64,000 nt of DNA. Origin: Phalacrocorax aristotelis (taxonomy: Eukaryota; Chordata; Aves; Suliformes; Phalacrocoracidae). The notes under the pieces are model-generated. The model did not search any database, had not been told where the DNA came from, and was given only the letters and a program-made list of their open reading frames with translations. This document shows positions 14,901 through 28,549 of the stretch, piece after piece; positions within the stretch are counted from its first letter, which is position 1, and each line of letters starts with the position of its first letter. The position numbers were made by a program, and so were the translations under genes. The DNA is taken from NCBI RefSeq assembly GCF_949628215.1, contig NC_134280.1:14767795-14831794 (forward strand). The letters run 5' to 3'.

Positions 14901-17900
14901 CTTTACAGGATAATCTTGTCCTCTGAAATACTAAAAAAAAAAATCGAATTCTGTTATCTACAGCTTTTAATAAGAAAAGACATAATTCTTGCACCAAGGT
15001 TATTAATGAATGTAATGAGACAGGATTAATTCCGAGACTGATTTTTGAAGAGCATGACTAATAATCTCTCTCCATCCTGTTAGTTGCTCTTACAGTATAG
15101 CTGTTTGCCGTCCTCTTTGGTCAGCTCCTGATCCAATTTTTGCTTTCCCTACTAATCCCAGTTTTCATAACCCCTCACAGAGGCTATATCCAGTCATTTA
15201 CTGAAATTTAGATAAGATCTACTTCATTCCCAGCAACACAAGTGTAAACTGGGGAGAGGGAGGGGTGAATCTTAGAGTGTCATTGGTGTCCTCAGAACAT
15301 AAGAACAAAATTTAGTTAGAAAACTGTTTCTGAAAACATACATTTCTTTTATAAGTTTGGACAATTTCTGTACTCCATCAAGCAGGAATAATCCACTTCA
15401 AAAATACAGAAATTGCATACAAAGTGTTTAGACAACAATTCTGCAGAAAATCTTAGAAGGTAAGTGGGAAGGAAAGTGAATATTTTTAGTAGGTCATAAG
15501 ATACAAACATAAACGAACTATGTCATGTGTTGTAGAGGGAATTCCTCATATGAGGATGCTTAGTCAGGCACACAGCCCACGGGATAGATGAAGGTCCTCT
15601 CTCATGCTGCTCAGTATTGCAAAATCTCAAATGGACTCATTTTTAAACTTCAAAAAAAAGACATAGATCTATTAAGTACAGTCAAGAGATTGTTCCAGTA
15701 CCAAGCAGTACCAAAATGAAACACCTGAAAAAGCACAACAATCAGAAAACAGAAAGAATTCAGATTGCTTGACCCCAGACTGCAAAAATTGTATGTATTA
15801 TAGCTTTCAAGCACTCTGAAGCACAGTTATTTCTCCATCTATGGCTGATGGAATGTTTATTAAGAAGCTTAAAATGTAACATCAATTAGATATGGGATTT
15901 ATTTTTTTAATGATATAGAGGAGAACAACACTCTCCAACACACTGCGCAGGCAGGAGAAGAAAGCACTTCTGGAGAAGGAATGACAAGTACAAAATACAG
16001 CAAACAAAGTGGTCAGGTAAGAGTTTAGTCCAAGTTTAGGACTATACTTTTGTCTCAGAGATAAATTTCTAACCACCTGTTCTATAAACAGGGTATAAGG
16101 AACCTCAACCAGTTCAAAACAATGTTCAATACAAGGGGTTACAAGACAGGGTGGAGCTAGGAAACTCACTGTGCTGTATCAAGCACTGAAGTCTTTGTTG
16201 CTCCATACCAATAACATACTTTAAAAACCTCCATGCTTCAGGTTTTCTGGAAACTACTTGCAAGAGCTGGGAAGACTCTTTCTTCCGCAGTCTTCCCCAT
16301 CTCTTTATCTGTTTCTCCTTCCTGCATTCAAAACAAATTACAGATATTTTTCTCCTTTCCACTGATACGTTTCCATTGGGCTACATAAGAGCAGCAGTGC
16401 AAGAGGGGAGGGATAATACCCACAATAGTTTAAAGAAAAACATGAGGTATCTGGTTTGTCTTGCTTACTGTCATAAGCTGGGTTTCATAAAGATGCAGAA
16501 GACCCACAAACCTAAAAATACAGATGAATGCTTGCTTTCAGACAAATTTTAAAAATCTTTTTTGCCCCTTAACAGAACCAAGTTTTCCTAACAAAACCGC
16601 CATTTTTAGATGCCATTACTTTCTTTCACTCCAACCTATTTAACAGTTAAGTACCAAGCACCTACAAGAACAGAGGAAAGGCCAGAGTGTTTCAGGAAGA
16701 AAGCCATGTTTGATAAACTTCAGACATTAGGCTTACAAACTGTGCCAGCAACATCCCATTATCTTGTTTCTGTAAATGCTAACAGCCAGGAAAATTAAAA
16801 GCATCTTCATGTTGCAGTGACAAAAGTACAATAGGTTTTGGTGTACCTATCAGTCAGTTGAAATGCAGACATTAGCATACTAACTTTGTGGATGCTTGAA
16901 TGATGTGTCAAAATGAAAGCAGCTGACTCAAATGCAACCTGAATTAGACAGAAGTGGTAAAAGGAAATGGGGGAAGAACTTTGAGGAACCAACAGAAGGT
17001 CTGACTTCACTTCCTTTTATTTTTTTTAGGATAATGCCATGACAGCATTCAAATCCTAAATGCATATAATTCCAAGTGACAACAAAACTGAACACTAACA
17101 GAAGTGCAGTTATGGCACTGTCCATGTTACCAGTCTTGCTCCTCACCATTGGCTAACGTTGCCTCTCTTCCCCCTCATCACCACTAAAACATTTCTCAAG
17201 GTGCAGTCTGAATTTCACTTGCATCGTCTTTCTACTCCAGATGTTAGGAGCGGGAAGGACTAGAGGCAGGACGTGCTTCCCTAACTCTCCACCACTCTTC
17301 ACCTGAGGTGTTCCTCAAGTGTCAAGAGACACATCTACCACCAGCACGTGCTCATGCAACAAGGTAGATGAGGACAGAACTGCTGGACTGCATCTCCAGG
17401 TAATTGGAGGGGTGGGTGGCAAGTCTCAGCACCAGTTGGTTCACAGGATGAAATTCCATGAAGCAGTTCCTAACACCACCTCAGCCTCCTCACATAGGAC
17501 CAGACTGGCTGGTGAGCAGGAATTAGGAGACTGGGAGGGTAGGGGAAGGCTACTGCCATCTAAAAGCTCCTGCTGGTAACTTGACTTTATTTTTCAAACT
17601 ATCCACAATAGCAAAAACCAAAACATTAATGCAGAAAAATCCATTGATCCCTGAGTACCCTCCTGACAACCAGGACAAAACTCTGTTTCCTTCTGGATCT
17701 GCTTTCCATCCAAGGTGATAACACTCTGCTATGACCTGATGGAATCTGCACGCGAGGGCTGCCCAAAAGACACAGCACTCAAGAGGTGCATTTAAAATGC
17801 AGTAAGCGCTGCTGAACAGAGCGCTGTATTTCATGTCACATCACCTTTGGGCTGTTTCAAAAGAAAAGCAGCATCGGTTTTCTAAAGCTTCTGGTGTGCT

Positions 17901-20600
17901 CAAACAACCTCCTTTTAGATCATCCCACTTTCCACCACCCACCTAAAACCTTCAGGATCAAAAGGACTGTTACAGCTGATGTGGCCTGAGGTGTAAAGCA
18001 AATACTAAAGGCTGAAAGTACTTCCAAGACAGCCCTGTGCTATCGCAGGTTGGCTACTTCTGTGGTCATTACACTCAGGAAATTGAGCATTTCAGAGGAG
18101 AGGATATGCCTTATATTGTCTGAGTTGAACAGACGAAAGTTAACCCAACAACTCCATTCTTTAAAGATTTCTTTTATATTTTCATTACAATACAGGAATA
18201 AGAGACTATGCTTAACATTTGATTGACCTTTGAGGAGAAATCCACCAGTGAATATTTCACTGACAATCTTTGCACAGAGCTGAACATGCAAATTAACATG
18301 AATAGAGCTTCACAGAAAAGATAAAAATTACACTGTTTCAGAATGCCAATGTAAATACATCATTTTCAAATGAAACTGTCAAACGTCTTGTTGTGGTGGT
18401 AAAAACCAAATCACTATGCAAAATGATAATACAAGAGAAGTCAATTGTATGTTTCTAATAATAAATGCTCTTGTGGCTTTTGAAGTCACAAAAAAATCTT
18501 GGCTGAATTGAAGCATTGATTTCTGTAGTTATTTATGTGCCGTTCCTATTAGAATTCTATTGAATTCCTTGAATGGTGAATGGAAGTGCTTTTGAAAACA
18601 CACACAAAAACTGTTAAACAAGGGACAAAATAAATGGAAAGCCTAGTGCTGCCAAAAAAAGTTTCAAAAAGTCAACAGAACATTTCAACATCGTTCTGAA
18701 GTACAAGCATGTATGACACTGTTTGGCAGGAATGATTAAGTCTAATACAAAAGCAGTATACAATACACATTTCCCCATCATTCCTGAAGAAGAAGGATGA
18801 AATATTTGCTTCTCAAATATTATTTCAAGAACTCTTGGGATACTCTTCATATATGTTCTATAGTAAAACATGGATTTATTGTTACAGAATTTTAAAACGT
18901 TATCACTCCATCTTTTGCCTGCTATACACCAATATGAAGATATTTTATTTGGCACTTGTACAGATGTATCCAAAGTGTACAATATATGTTGATTATATTA
19001 CTGCCACTAAATGGATACACTTCTGAAAAGCTAATGCCCTACTGATTTTAGGCCACGTTAGTTAATACAGTTATTATGAACACATGTATTAAGACATTCT
19101 CTGCAAGTGCTGGAAGTACATTGAAAGCTTGAGGTTCGGGTCCCTGATGCCCTTGTTCATAAGTGTTCATTCATCTTTATGCTGATCTTAATACACTTTA
19201 AAGCATTTGCAAGGCAACTGGATATCCCTCTAACACTGTAAGGAGGTGAGAGTTATGGGACAAGGAATCCTACCTCAAGTTCAGAAGTGTTAGGCCTTCA
19301 AAGCACTATTTGTTTTCTATTAGTTGTACACAGTCAAGTGGGCTTCAAGACCATTTCCATACTTTGCAAACTATGATAAAAATAATGCTGATTTATTTTT
19401 GTGATAATTAGTAATATTTTTTTTACTTAGACAAAGAATTATTAAAATGCAATAAATGGCCACTTAGGAAAGGCATCTCTTCCTTCTCAGTTTTGCTTTA
19501 AAATCTGACAATGGACTATGTTTTACTGTTAAACATTGTGAAAATAAGGATATTTATACATTGCCAAAAGGAAAAGTTTCACCGTGGCTTTTTGTGAGTA
19601 CTAATTATAGTCATTTAAGTCTGGAAAGCAGATTTTTAGAATTTGGCTTTCCACTTACAGCGGAATAATAACATTAAGAACTTTACCTGCAGAACTTCTG
19701 TATCAGCCTACCTTCATTATCACTGAAGACCACATCTGTTTTCTCATAGAGTGGAAAGTAATGAACACTTCTGAAAAAAATCTCATCACAGAGTGCTCCT
19801 CTCTTTAACAACTTAAGTAGTCAGTAACTTATTCTGAAGCAACTTATAATAATTATAATAGCACTACTTTGTACACATAAGGATTAATTTTTTCTATTTT
19901 TCCCATTTACTCATAACACAGTCATTCTGCTGAACTACGGCAACTACTTCAATTTTGGGGAATCCAGTGTCAATTTGCAGTTAGAAATTTTCTCCCTAAC
20001 ATGACAACATGGTTTGCTGTCACACGCTGCCCTCAGACAAGGGATGGATCTCCCATAATGCATCCCAGCTTACTGCACACAACTGCTAGAGCACACACAA
20101 TTGTCACTGTACTCCAGGTGCAGCAGAATGCAAAATATATGCAGAATGAATATGAAAGACTTAAGCAGAAAACACCTTTTGCAGATACCAGAGTAACTAC
20201 AATCACTTCCCAGAACAGTTAAGATTTAAACTGTTTGTCTAGAAGATACAGGAAAAAAATACTATAAAGGGGTGGATTGAAAAATGCTTACATCAATGTA
20301 ACTTAGAAATAGAAACAAGAGAGTTGACAAAGTAGCTTTATTGGCAATGTAAGTTCTATTCAAAGGCGGCTAAATGTTAGCTGAAGTTTCAGATGTTAAT
20401 CAGGTTTCTCTTTCAAGCTACTCTCACACAAATATTTCATTAGTATAATTCCTACAAAGCACTTTTACTTCTGTTTTCTCAGGACTGTGTAACACCAAAG
20501 AAGTTATTATCTACATCACCCTTATTCAGAGAGAGATGCTTTTTATGAAAACCTTTCTGCAGAAAACATCTAGCATTAATGGGCTGCACATACAGCTTCC
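8954..20600. other. AT-rich non-coding DNA, no gene recognised
   Basis: About 11.6 kb without a supportable gene. It contains A or T homopolymers (for example near 9519-9533 and 14932-14943) and scattered isolated splice-like motifs. Examples are minus-strand donors CAG|GTAAGAA after 11198 and GAGCAG|GTAAGA near 13055. None is paired with a recognisable coding segment. No mobile element was identified, though very old repeats would be missed by eye. Confidence 0.5.
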
Positions 20601-20611
20601 CTGTAAAAGGA

Positions 20612-20641
20612 GGGAGAATGGGGGGGGGGAGGGGCAGGGGG
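20612..20641 (+). other. G-quadruplex motif
   Basis: The runs are GGG, then a 10-base G run at 20620-20629, then GGGG at 20631-20634 and GGGGG at 20637-20641, with loops of 5, 1 and 2 bases. This satisfies the usual four-run G-quadruplex pattern on the plus strand. It is an isolated G-rich island in AT-rich DNA and has no promoter context nearby. Confidence 0.7.
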
Positions 20642-20649
20642 CAGCACCA

Positions 20650-23600
20650 GGACCATAAAAAGGAGGCAATGCCTCTTCTGGTAACTACAACTGAGTCTTT
20701 TAATTGCTTACTTCAGTTTTATTAAATAGCTTACAGCTATCTAGAGAATTTCTGATCTTTCATTTAATTAATCTCAAGAATGAAGTTCTCCTACAGGAAT
20801 TTCCTCTTAGAGGACTTTTTATAATATGTTAATTTTCAGTCTATTTTCTAGTCTTCTAAAGAGAAATTATGTTCTCAGTGTAACTGTCTATATCCTTAGT
20901 GGTTACCCATGCCTCCATTTCTTATTGTACCTTGCTCAGCCTTTTAAGTGCCATGTTTTTGAAAGCAGAGGTGTTTTAATTAATGTATTTATTATGACTA
21001 TTATTCAATTCAACAAAACTTACTTAACTATTGCAACATTTGAAAATAGTCCAAGCACAGGGACTGGGAATAGTCAAAAACAGCTTTACAAGAAGAACCC
21101 GGAGAGCATCCACTGCATTCTGCCCCTCCCCAAGCGCACACTCACATCAAGCCACTTCCCCCAGCAGATCTAAGAGCTGTAGAACAAAGGACTCAAATCT
21201 ATACTAGGAGCTAAGGGAAAAGACAGTACCACCAATGTCTTCGGCCTCTGAAGCAACAGCAAATCTATTAAGTGAAGATGCCAAAAAAAAAAAAACAAAA
21301 TTGTAAGCAAATCACAGTAAAGCAAAGCAAAAACCAGTAAGTTTTCCCAACAAAGATGTCAAAAATTACTTCCTTAGTTCCAAATACACACATCTCAAGG
21401 TTTAAAAAGTCCAAGACACTTCCAAATTGAGTGGGTTATGAATTTGACTTATATGGTGTATTTTAGTATATCATAAATTAAAAATGGAAGCAAAAAAATT
21501 CATTAGTGAAGGGTTAAAAAAGTAAAAGTAGTAAAAACCCATACCACCATTAATGTTCTGTCCCTCCTTACCTAGGTGCACGTAGAGTGAACTTGAGACA
21601 AGATGCCAGAAGCACGACTAGAGGCAACTCTATTAGCCCTATACTGAAACAACTAAATCAGTAGTCTAATTCAAGCTCACAGAAAACACGGAAGCCAAAA
21701 AATATTCAAATAATTTGGGGGTATGACCCCATAATGTAGCCAACTGATCTATTTGTTCCACTGTTAATGCCACTTCTGTATTTCGGTTTCCCCCTCCTGT
21801 GGTTGTGTGTACCACAATTATTTCAGTAGAAGCTTCCCACGAGGTCATGAGATTTGCTGATACTAAACAAAAACCCCATATTCACCTTTCCTTTTTAATT
21901 ATGTTTTGCAGAACCTTATATATTTTAAAGTCATTGCAGGGCAGCTGGCCTTTTCCTCTTTCCCCTTTCCTTCATCCAGACTTAGACAAAGGTGATACAT
22001 CCCTTCAGTTTTAAAGAGGCAGCCACATTTTAATCTTTCAAACCCCTTTTTTATAAACATTACATCTGGAAAGGTCCTTCCAAATATTAGATTTAAAGAG
22101 ATCAGCTCCACAGAAAGCAGGTGCATTCAGATGAGCTAAAGGATGCAGCATCTTCTTACAGAGTCAACACACAAGCCTAAACCACAGTAAGTGGGGAATT
22201 ACTCGCACATTAGGATTCCCAAGACTCACCCATAGCCTCATTTGCACTCAAGTACTAAAAACAGACTGTGGCATCAATCATAACAGCAGCCTGCCTCCCC
22301 AAAAAAAGCCGAGAACCTCTTCTAAGGAAAGTGATTTAAAACTCAGGTGCCAAGTTCTATCAAATTTTATTTTTAAGAAGTCAAACTGATTGATACATGT
22401 CCCTCCTGAAGTGTATCTTTTCTAAATAGGGGCAACTATATAAAATCAGTAGGACATTTTAAGAACAGTACTGGGGCTATATGCATTTTAAAGACAAGAT
22501 ACAAAGCTGGCATACACAGTACACATACTCAGTCCATATGGGGAAATAACTTACAATACAACAAAGCACTGGCCATCTTTAACCCTATTCACACAAAAGA
22601 AAAAAAATATGTCTCACTGCTTTTTCAGATGACACTAAAAGCTTGTTTCAAGTATCGAGACAGATAAATGCAAAGTGACATATGTTAATTTCAATTCTCT
22701 CCAAAGCTAATTTTTCACAGAAAGATTGCAGGTTTTTTTCCCCAAAACACTTCTGAATTTACTGACAAGGTTAGCAGGGAAAGAAAGTAAACAAAAACAA
22801 ACCCACAGTTTCGTTATGTGAGTTTCCTCCTAAATTATTTTTTTGTCCTTTTTTTTTTTAAAGCCAAGGCATTGAATCACTGTTGCAAGGTCTGGGAAGC
22901 ATCTTTTTCTGTCCCAAGAGAAATACATCAAATTTTACTCTTTTTTTTTTTTGTTCAAATCAGTCAAGAGCTTTAAGTTACAATTAGCATGTTTCTCAAC
23001 TTACAACTATTTGACACAGCTTAGGAAAATAAAAGACAGATCATCATCAAGAAATTATCTGTTCATCCAGACAAAACTGTGCTAACCTGGGAGTTCAGAG
23101 AGCATTAATAGCAATAACTGTTCTTCAGCTGACTGGTATATTTCTGTGTGCTCTTATTGAAAAGGTGGTCATTTCTCTACCTAAAGGACAGAGGAATTAA
23201 GAACATTTTATTTCTATGCAAGGCTGAGCTAACTATGAAGTTAGTGCAGCACTGCATCTCTGATGGCACAGACAAGAGGGAGCACAAGTTTGTGGTATAT
23301 TATACTTGAACCTCTTCTTTTAAAAACACAGCTTTTCAGTGTATCATATACACTTGCTTGACTCTTTTGCAAATACCACCTTCCACTGTGAAAAGAAAAC
23401 ACAAAAATCTTGCTTGTTAACCTTCTTGCAAGACAAAGTATGTTAGCACATCTCTCTGAGACAAAGAAGCCACAGCAGGCTCTTATCTTTTACCAGCTGC
23501 TGCTTTGGTTTACATGGAGAGCTATCTGCTGCAGATACAGTTTAAATTTCTGGTTTTAAACCTGACTGATGCCATAAAAAATAAACTGAAAAAATGGTAA

Positions 23601-25600
23601 GACTTATCTAAGAATAATTTTCTCAGATGAGAAAACATTTTTTATCTAACTTCCACTGCACTCAAACACTTAGTTTCAGTGCAGTACTGATACAATTTGT
23701 TTCTCATTTGTGTCTTTTGCAACAGACACAGAACATTGTCTGGGAGTTTGGTTGGTGGTTTTATTTTTGTAGGGCAGAGAGATGTTGATACACAAATGCA
23801 GTAAGCTCGCCAAAGGACTCAGGAAAAACTGAAGTACACTCAACCATCTTAAAAGGTAATATCCTTTTAGAGCCAAAATAAGGGAGGATCATTTGTTTAA
23901 CCCAAACGCGGTTAACAGTATAAAACCAAATAATTTTAATTAGTTTATGAAAACTATCAAACCAAACAGCAAAATTACATGCAACTAAGGCTGCAGACTG
24001 GAACATCATCCCCTAAAAAGCACCAGCTGGAACAAGCTCTTCAGCATTTAATACCAGATATTTAGCGATTTTTAAAGTGTAAGTCCCAGCTTAATAAGAG
24101 AACTGAATACATCCTCCTTCAATCTAATCTACACCATTCTAATTAAAAAAAAATCAAGTATGAAAATGTTAATCTCTAGCAGCACTATATTTGATTTTCA
24201 TTTGAAGATTGGGGCTTTTGGTCATGCAGAATAGTTCAGTCGCCATTCTCTCAGCTGGTTACCCTGCAGAAGATATGGAATGACCAGAAAGGCAATGTAA
24301 GAACACATGTGCCATAGGAAGCTGATGATCAATTTTCTCCTCTTAAGTCTTACAGATAGCCTAAAAACTCTTAAGTGGCAACTGCGCTTCATTCCCCAAT
24401 CAGTGAAAATATTTCCCAGAGCATTCTTCTTTACAGATCATAAGCACTCATAATTAAAAGACTGTTTACTTTTAAATGGATATTAGCCATTTCTCCCTTC
24501 CTCATGTAACTGTAGGGGCAGCGGCATCTCATAAACCACACAAATGGAACTGCATTTATCATCCAACAGTTGCCTTATAATTTGTCCAAGAAGTAACTGC
24601 AGTGTGAGACAAAGAAATGTGCCAAGAGAGGCCCAATTGTATCACCCTACCAAGTCTTTTCTGAAGGTGCATAAGCTGAGAAGAGAAACTGGTTCAATTC
24701 TCTCTTTTCAACCAAAAATTCATCTAGTCGTGCTCATCTGATCTACCCGAGCAACTATGTGACTATCAGCTGTAACGTTCTGTAGCATGTACTGGGACAC
24801 CGTGCATACAACCAGCACAGACTTTAGTATGCTGCAAAACAGACCATCATAAAAAGACCATATTCTTGTAACGTACATCTGGACATCTAATTCTGTATGT
24901 CAACACGTCAATAAAACTTCTGGGAACACATTAACTGCTGCAAACTTGAAGTAATTTATTTTGTAAGTGACAAAGAGCAATAGTTTTCTAATCATTCTGA
25001 AATTTTCCAAAATAAGAACGGAGATATTGTATATGCAGCTGCCCATGTATAATTCCATGGCACATCAGAGAAAACTTCCAGAAAATTACAAAATTTTAGA
25101 AATTAAAGGCTTTCAAAAGCCTACATAAAGCTATTTTTGTTCTAATTCAGTGGATTACAAGTCCTCAAGGAAAAACAGCCTCTGTTCCCAAACAAGCATA
25201 TATGAACAGCTGGCCCAGGCGGCAAAGACCTGCTGTTGTGTTACCAGGCCACTGTTCCGCTCTTTTGGTTTTGTCTCCTGCTCAAGCCATTCTCCCTTCC
25301 CCTTTTTCTTCCACCTTCACAGTTCCTTCTTTCCACTACAAACAAGCACATATTATATGTGCACACAAACCGTTTTTACAGTTGTTTAGGCTGGAGCACA
25401 ATAAAACCCATGAGAATTTTTTCTGGCCATTCTATGAGAAGTGACAGCACCAGAGTGAAAGTGTGGTACTGGAAAAAAAAAAGCACAGTCAACCATCTGC
25501 TGAAAGATTCTCTTGTTTGACCATTTTTATAATTGGTGAGAATGGAAGCGAGGTGACACAAAAACAGGATGTGAAGGCATAGGATTCATGTGATCTTGTA
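20650..25600. other. AT-rich non-coding DNA, no gene recognised
   Basis: No exon, RNA gene or transposon could be supported. There are homopolymer A and T runs near 21282-21294, 22850-22860 and 22941-22952. A minus-strand donor-like CCTAG|GTAAGG near 21575 is isolated. Confidence 0.5.
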
Positions 25601-25636
25601 CCAAATTTAAACCCAAACTGGGGGGAGGATGACACA

Positions 25637-25656
25637 GGGATGGGGGACGGGGAGGG
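25637..25656 (+). other. G-quadruplex motif
   Basis: The pattern is GGG, loop AT, GGGGG, loop AC, GGGG, loop A, GGG. These short loops fit the canonical stable quadruplex form. Another G run (25620-25625) lies just upstream. The surroundings are AT-rich, so this is a local composition anomaly. Confidence 0.7.
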
Positions 25657-25659
25657 ATG

Positions 25660-28138
25660 AGGCAAAGTCTTGGTGTATCAGAGGATCTAACTAATGGTAG
25701 TTTGAAGACGTAAGACAACAGACCACAGGAACATGCTACTTATAACTTAAGAAAAATAACCTAACATTGACTTCAACAACAAGAAGGCATGCACGTGCCC
25801 GCTACTTGTTTTAATTAAGTTTTGATCAGCTGAAAAGTTAAAGCAGAATTTTTAATCCACCATAATTTTCAGAAGACAATTAACCCAACCCATTTACTTC
25901 ATGCAAAGGCCTAACCTGCCACGAGCAAGCCATTCTGTGTTTGTTTCCCACATACAGGTTAGCTTATGAGCCTAAGTGTACCACCCTAAGTATCCTCCCC
26001 TCCAGCATATTCCAACTTGTAACTTCCACTCAGTTCTCTAGAACATGCATTACACTTTTTATACGTGAGCATAAATCAATACACAGAACTTCCATGCACA
26101 TTCAACAAAACATTCATAAAATAACCCACCATGGATAACAAGACCCTAGTGAGACAGAGCCCCCGAATGCTGATCAGGACCTTTCAGCAGTGCTAAGTTA
26201 CAATATGAAAGCAGTTTAAAAAAAAATAACCCAACTCTCTCACAAAATAATCACATCACACACTATTGTATTAGGGTGTTACTCTGGGCATCAACCCTGC
26301 AGCTCTTTGCACGTGCAGAAGCCTACATGGCATGCCACACAAACAGAAAGGTTAACAACAGAACATACAAAACATTCACACGCAGCAAATGTTCACGATA
26401 AACATCGGCCTAGTGTCCACGGAATGAACGTTCAAGCCCCAGTTCCTGCAGCGAGTTTTGTGTAGGTGGATCCCTCTGCCCAAACAGGGGTCACTGCAGG
26501 ATCAGAGCCAAAATAATGTACCCTGGCTATTAGTTTACCATATATTCGAAATATGCTAATGGCAATGGCATGTAAATAGTACATGAACTCTGTTCATTAA
26601 TAAAGAGCTCATCCACTCTGCAGAGCAATTAGCATTACTTCTAAGATAACAAGATTTTGCTTTTATTCATGTTTTACAATTGTAGCTGCTAATAATAAAT
26701 CAATTCTAGTCACAGAAAAACAGTATAGGCTTAACTTTCCTGCTGCTACAGTGTAAGTATACCCAACCCTGAAAGTATTTTTAGCAAGGGTGTTCAATCA
26801 ATACTGCTATGTACAACCTAAATTAGACATTAGCAGGACAACAGAACTGTAAAACATGGCAACAAACAATACATTTCATGGAAAATTTTACTGAACAAGA
26901 AATTAACATCAAACTAAGGTGAACGTGATTCCAAACAAACTTAACAGCAAACATAAGGAAAATGTACCAAAAGATAAAATACTACTACACTTCTTTTGAG
27001 GAAAATGCATTTGCATTTCAATGTTTAACTTTAAAAAACTACAAGCAAAAACACAAACATAATCTAACAATACAGAGAAACTGTAACAACAACAAAATTA
27101 TCTCAAAAAAATCAGACCAAGAGTTACATTTCTGAGTTTATAAAGCAAAAATGTGCCTGGGAAACATGGACATGCATGTACTTATCTGTAAGCTTATCAC
27201 CCAGAATCATATTTTATCAACATGGTGCAAGCCACAGCCATACCAATATGTAAAAACAACTTTTTAGGTCAGCGAAGCAAGAAATCCGTTGTCAAGAAAA
27301 TGGCATCCATAAGATTACGATACCGAGTATTTTATGTTTAGGCAATGAACTGGAAACTTTCCTACAATATACATAACTAATAAGAAAACGGTTTTACTAA
27401 TCCTAATCTAACTCATTCTCATATTCCCGCAATGCATGAGCTCATAAATGTCCACATGTGTATGAACACCCCGGTGGCTCCCAACATGACAGAGCAGTTA
27501 CTTGCCAATAACAAGCAGGCAAACGTGCGCTCACAAAGCCCCCTCACCATTCAACACGGAGTTTAACTCAGGGCAAAAGAAATGCCCCGTGGGTGAGAAA
27601 ATGTATGTGCATACTGTCGTCTAACAGTTATTCTGCAGCTGAGATCCATTAGCACTTCTGTAATACACGAATCGCATAAATATCCTCTATCTCACAGTTA
27701 AAAACATTCTAGCGGCTTGGCCACACTGAAGCCCTGGAAGGGTATAAGTGGCAGCACGAAGTTCATTCACGTATATTTCACATCTGAGCGACATATAGTC
27801 TTTGAACAGGCAAGCGGTGGGAACATTTCACCTACACAGGCAGCTACCTCGTTTTCGCAACCAGCTCTCGGAGATTTTTGAAAGGAAAAGACGTTATTAC
27901 TCTTCCAGCTGGTGCCGCAACCGTATACACGAGTTAACCCGTCACCAGGTACACCGAAAGCCTCTGTCGCATATAGACACACGCGATTATACAAGCCTTC
28001 TGCTTGAGGGAGATACTAAAAATGTACCAGAGGAACGCAACGACAGCACTCAAACCCATTTTCCCTGCCCATAACCAGGGCAACGTGCACATGTGCCTAG
28101 AAAGCACGGGAACCCAAACTCTCACGTTAAACATACTT
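25660..28138. other. AT-rich DNA grading into a CpG shore
   Basis: No exon is recognised. The block 26520-26720 is rich in TAAT, ATTA and TTAAT words and could be a conserved regulatory element, but this needs alignment. From about 27420 CpG dinucleotides become more frequent, as expected for the shore of the island that begins near 28185. The open frame through 27802-28074 begins with TTG and is not convincing as coding. Confidence 0.45.
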
Positions 28139-28168
28139 AAAAAAAAAATTAAGAAAAAAAAAAAAAAA
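28139..28168 (+). repeat. A-rich homopolymer at the island edge
   Basis: A run of about ten A, then TTAAG, then about fifteen A lies immediately before the CpG island. It could be a simple slippage tract or an old poly(A) tail of a plus-strand retrocopy. No recognisable retrocopy body lies to its left, so the first reading is preferred. Confidence 0.6.
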
Positions 28169-28435
28169 GGTCTCGGGCGTTCAGCTGAGTTTACCACGTT
28201 TTACAGACCCCCAAACGCCCCCGACCTGGCTCCGCCGCTCGTTCCCCCGAAGACTGTTTACGAGCCCTCCCGGCGGGCCGGCGGCCGGCTTCACCCCGCA
28301 CGCCCCCCCCACCCCAAACCGCGGGCCGGAGCGGAGCGGGGGCGCCTTTCTTTTCGGAGCGGGAGGGAAACTGACGACGGAAAGGGCACCCGCACACACG
28401 GCCCCCGCTCCTTCCCCCGGGAAGTTGCGGGGAGG

Positions 28436-28549
28436 GGGAGTAGGGCTGGGGAATGGGGGGAGCAAGGCTGGGGGAGCAGCGGGGGACTGGGGGGGGGGGG
28501 AGCGGGGGCCCCTCGGCCCTCACAGGCCGGGGGGGGGTGGGGGTGGGTG
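28436..28549 (+). other. Cluster of G-quadruplex runs
   Basis: Repeated G runs of 4 to 12 bases occur in succession on the plus strand, including a run of about twelve ending at 28500 and the series GGGGGGGG, T, GGGGG, T, GGG near 28529-28547. Several overlapping quadruplexes are possible. On the minus-strand transcript this is a C-rich stretch just inside the intron after the donor at 28638. Confidence 0.8.

Noticed and set aside
15293..15307. GAACATAAGAAC, like the reversed 3' end of an old CR1
   Set aside because: Only 12 bases match and the expected following sequence is absent.
19130..19155. GGTTCGGGTCC resembling a tRNA B box
   Set aside because: The flanking bases do not form a T-arm stem and no acceptor or anticodon arms can be folded around it.
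27802..28074. 90-codon plus-strand frame in the CpG shore
   Set aside because: It starts with TTG, no family is recognised, and it coincides with rising CpG content, not with any splice structure.
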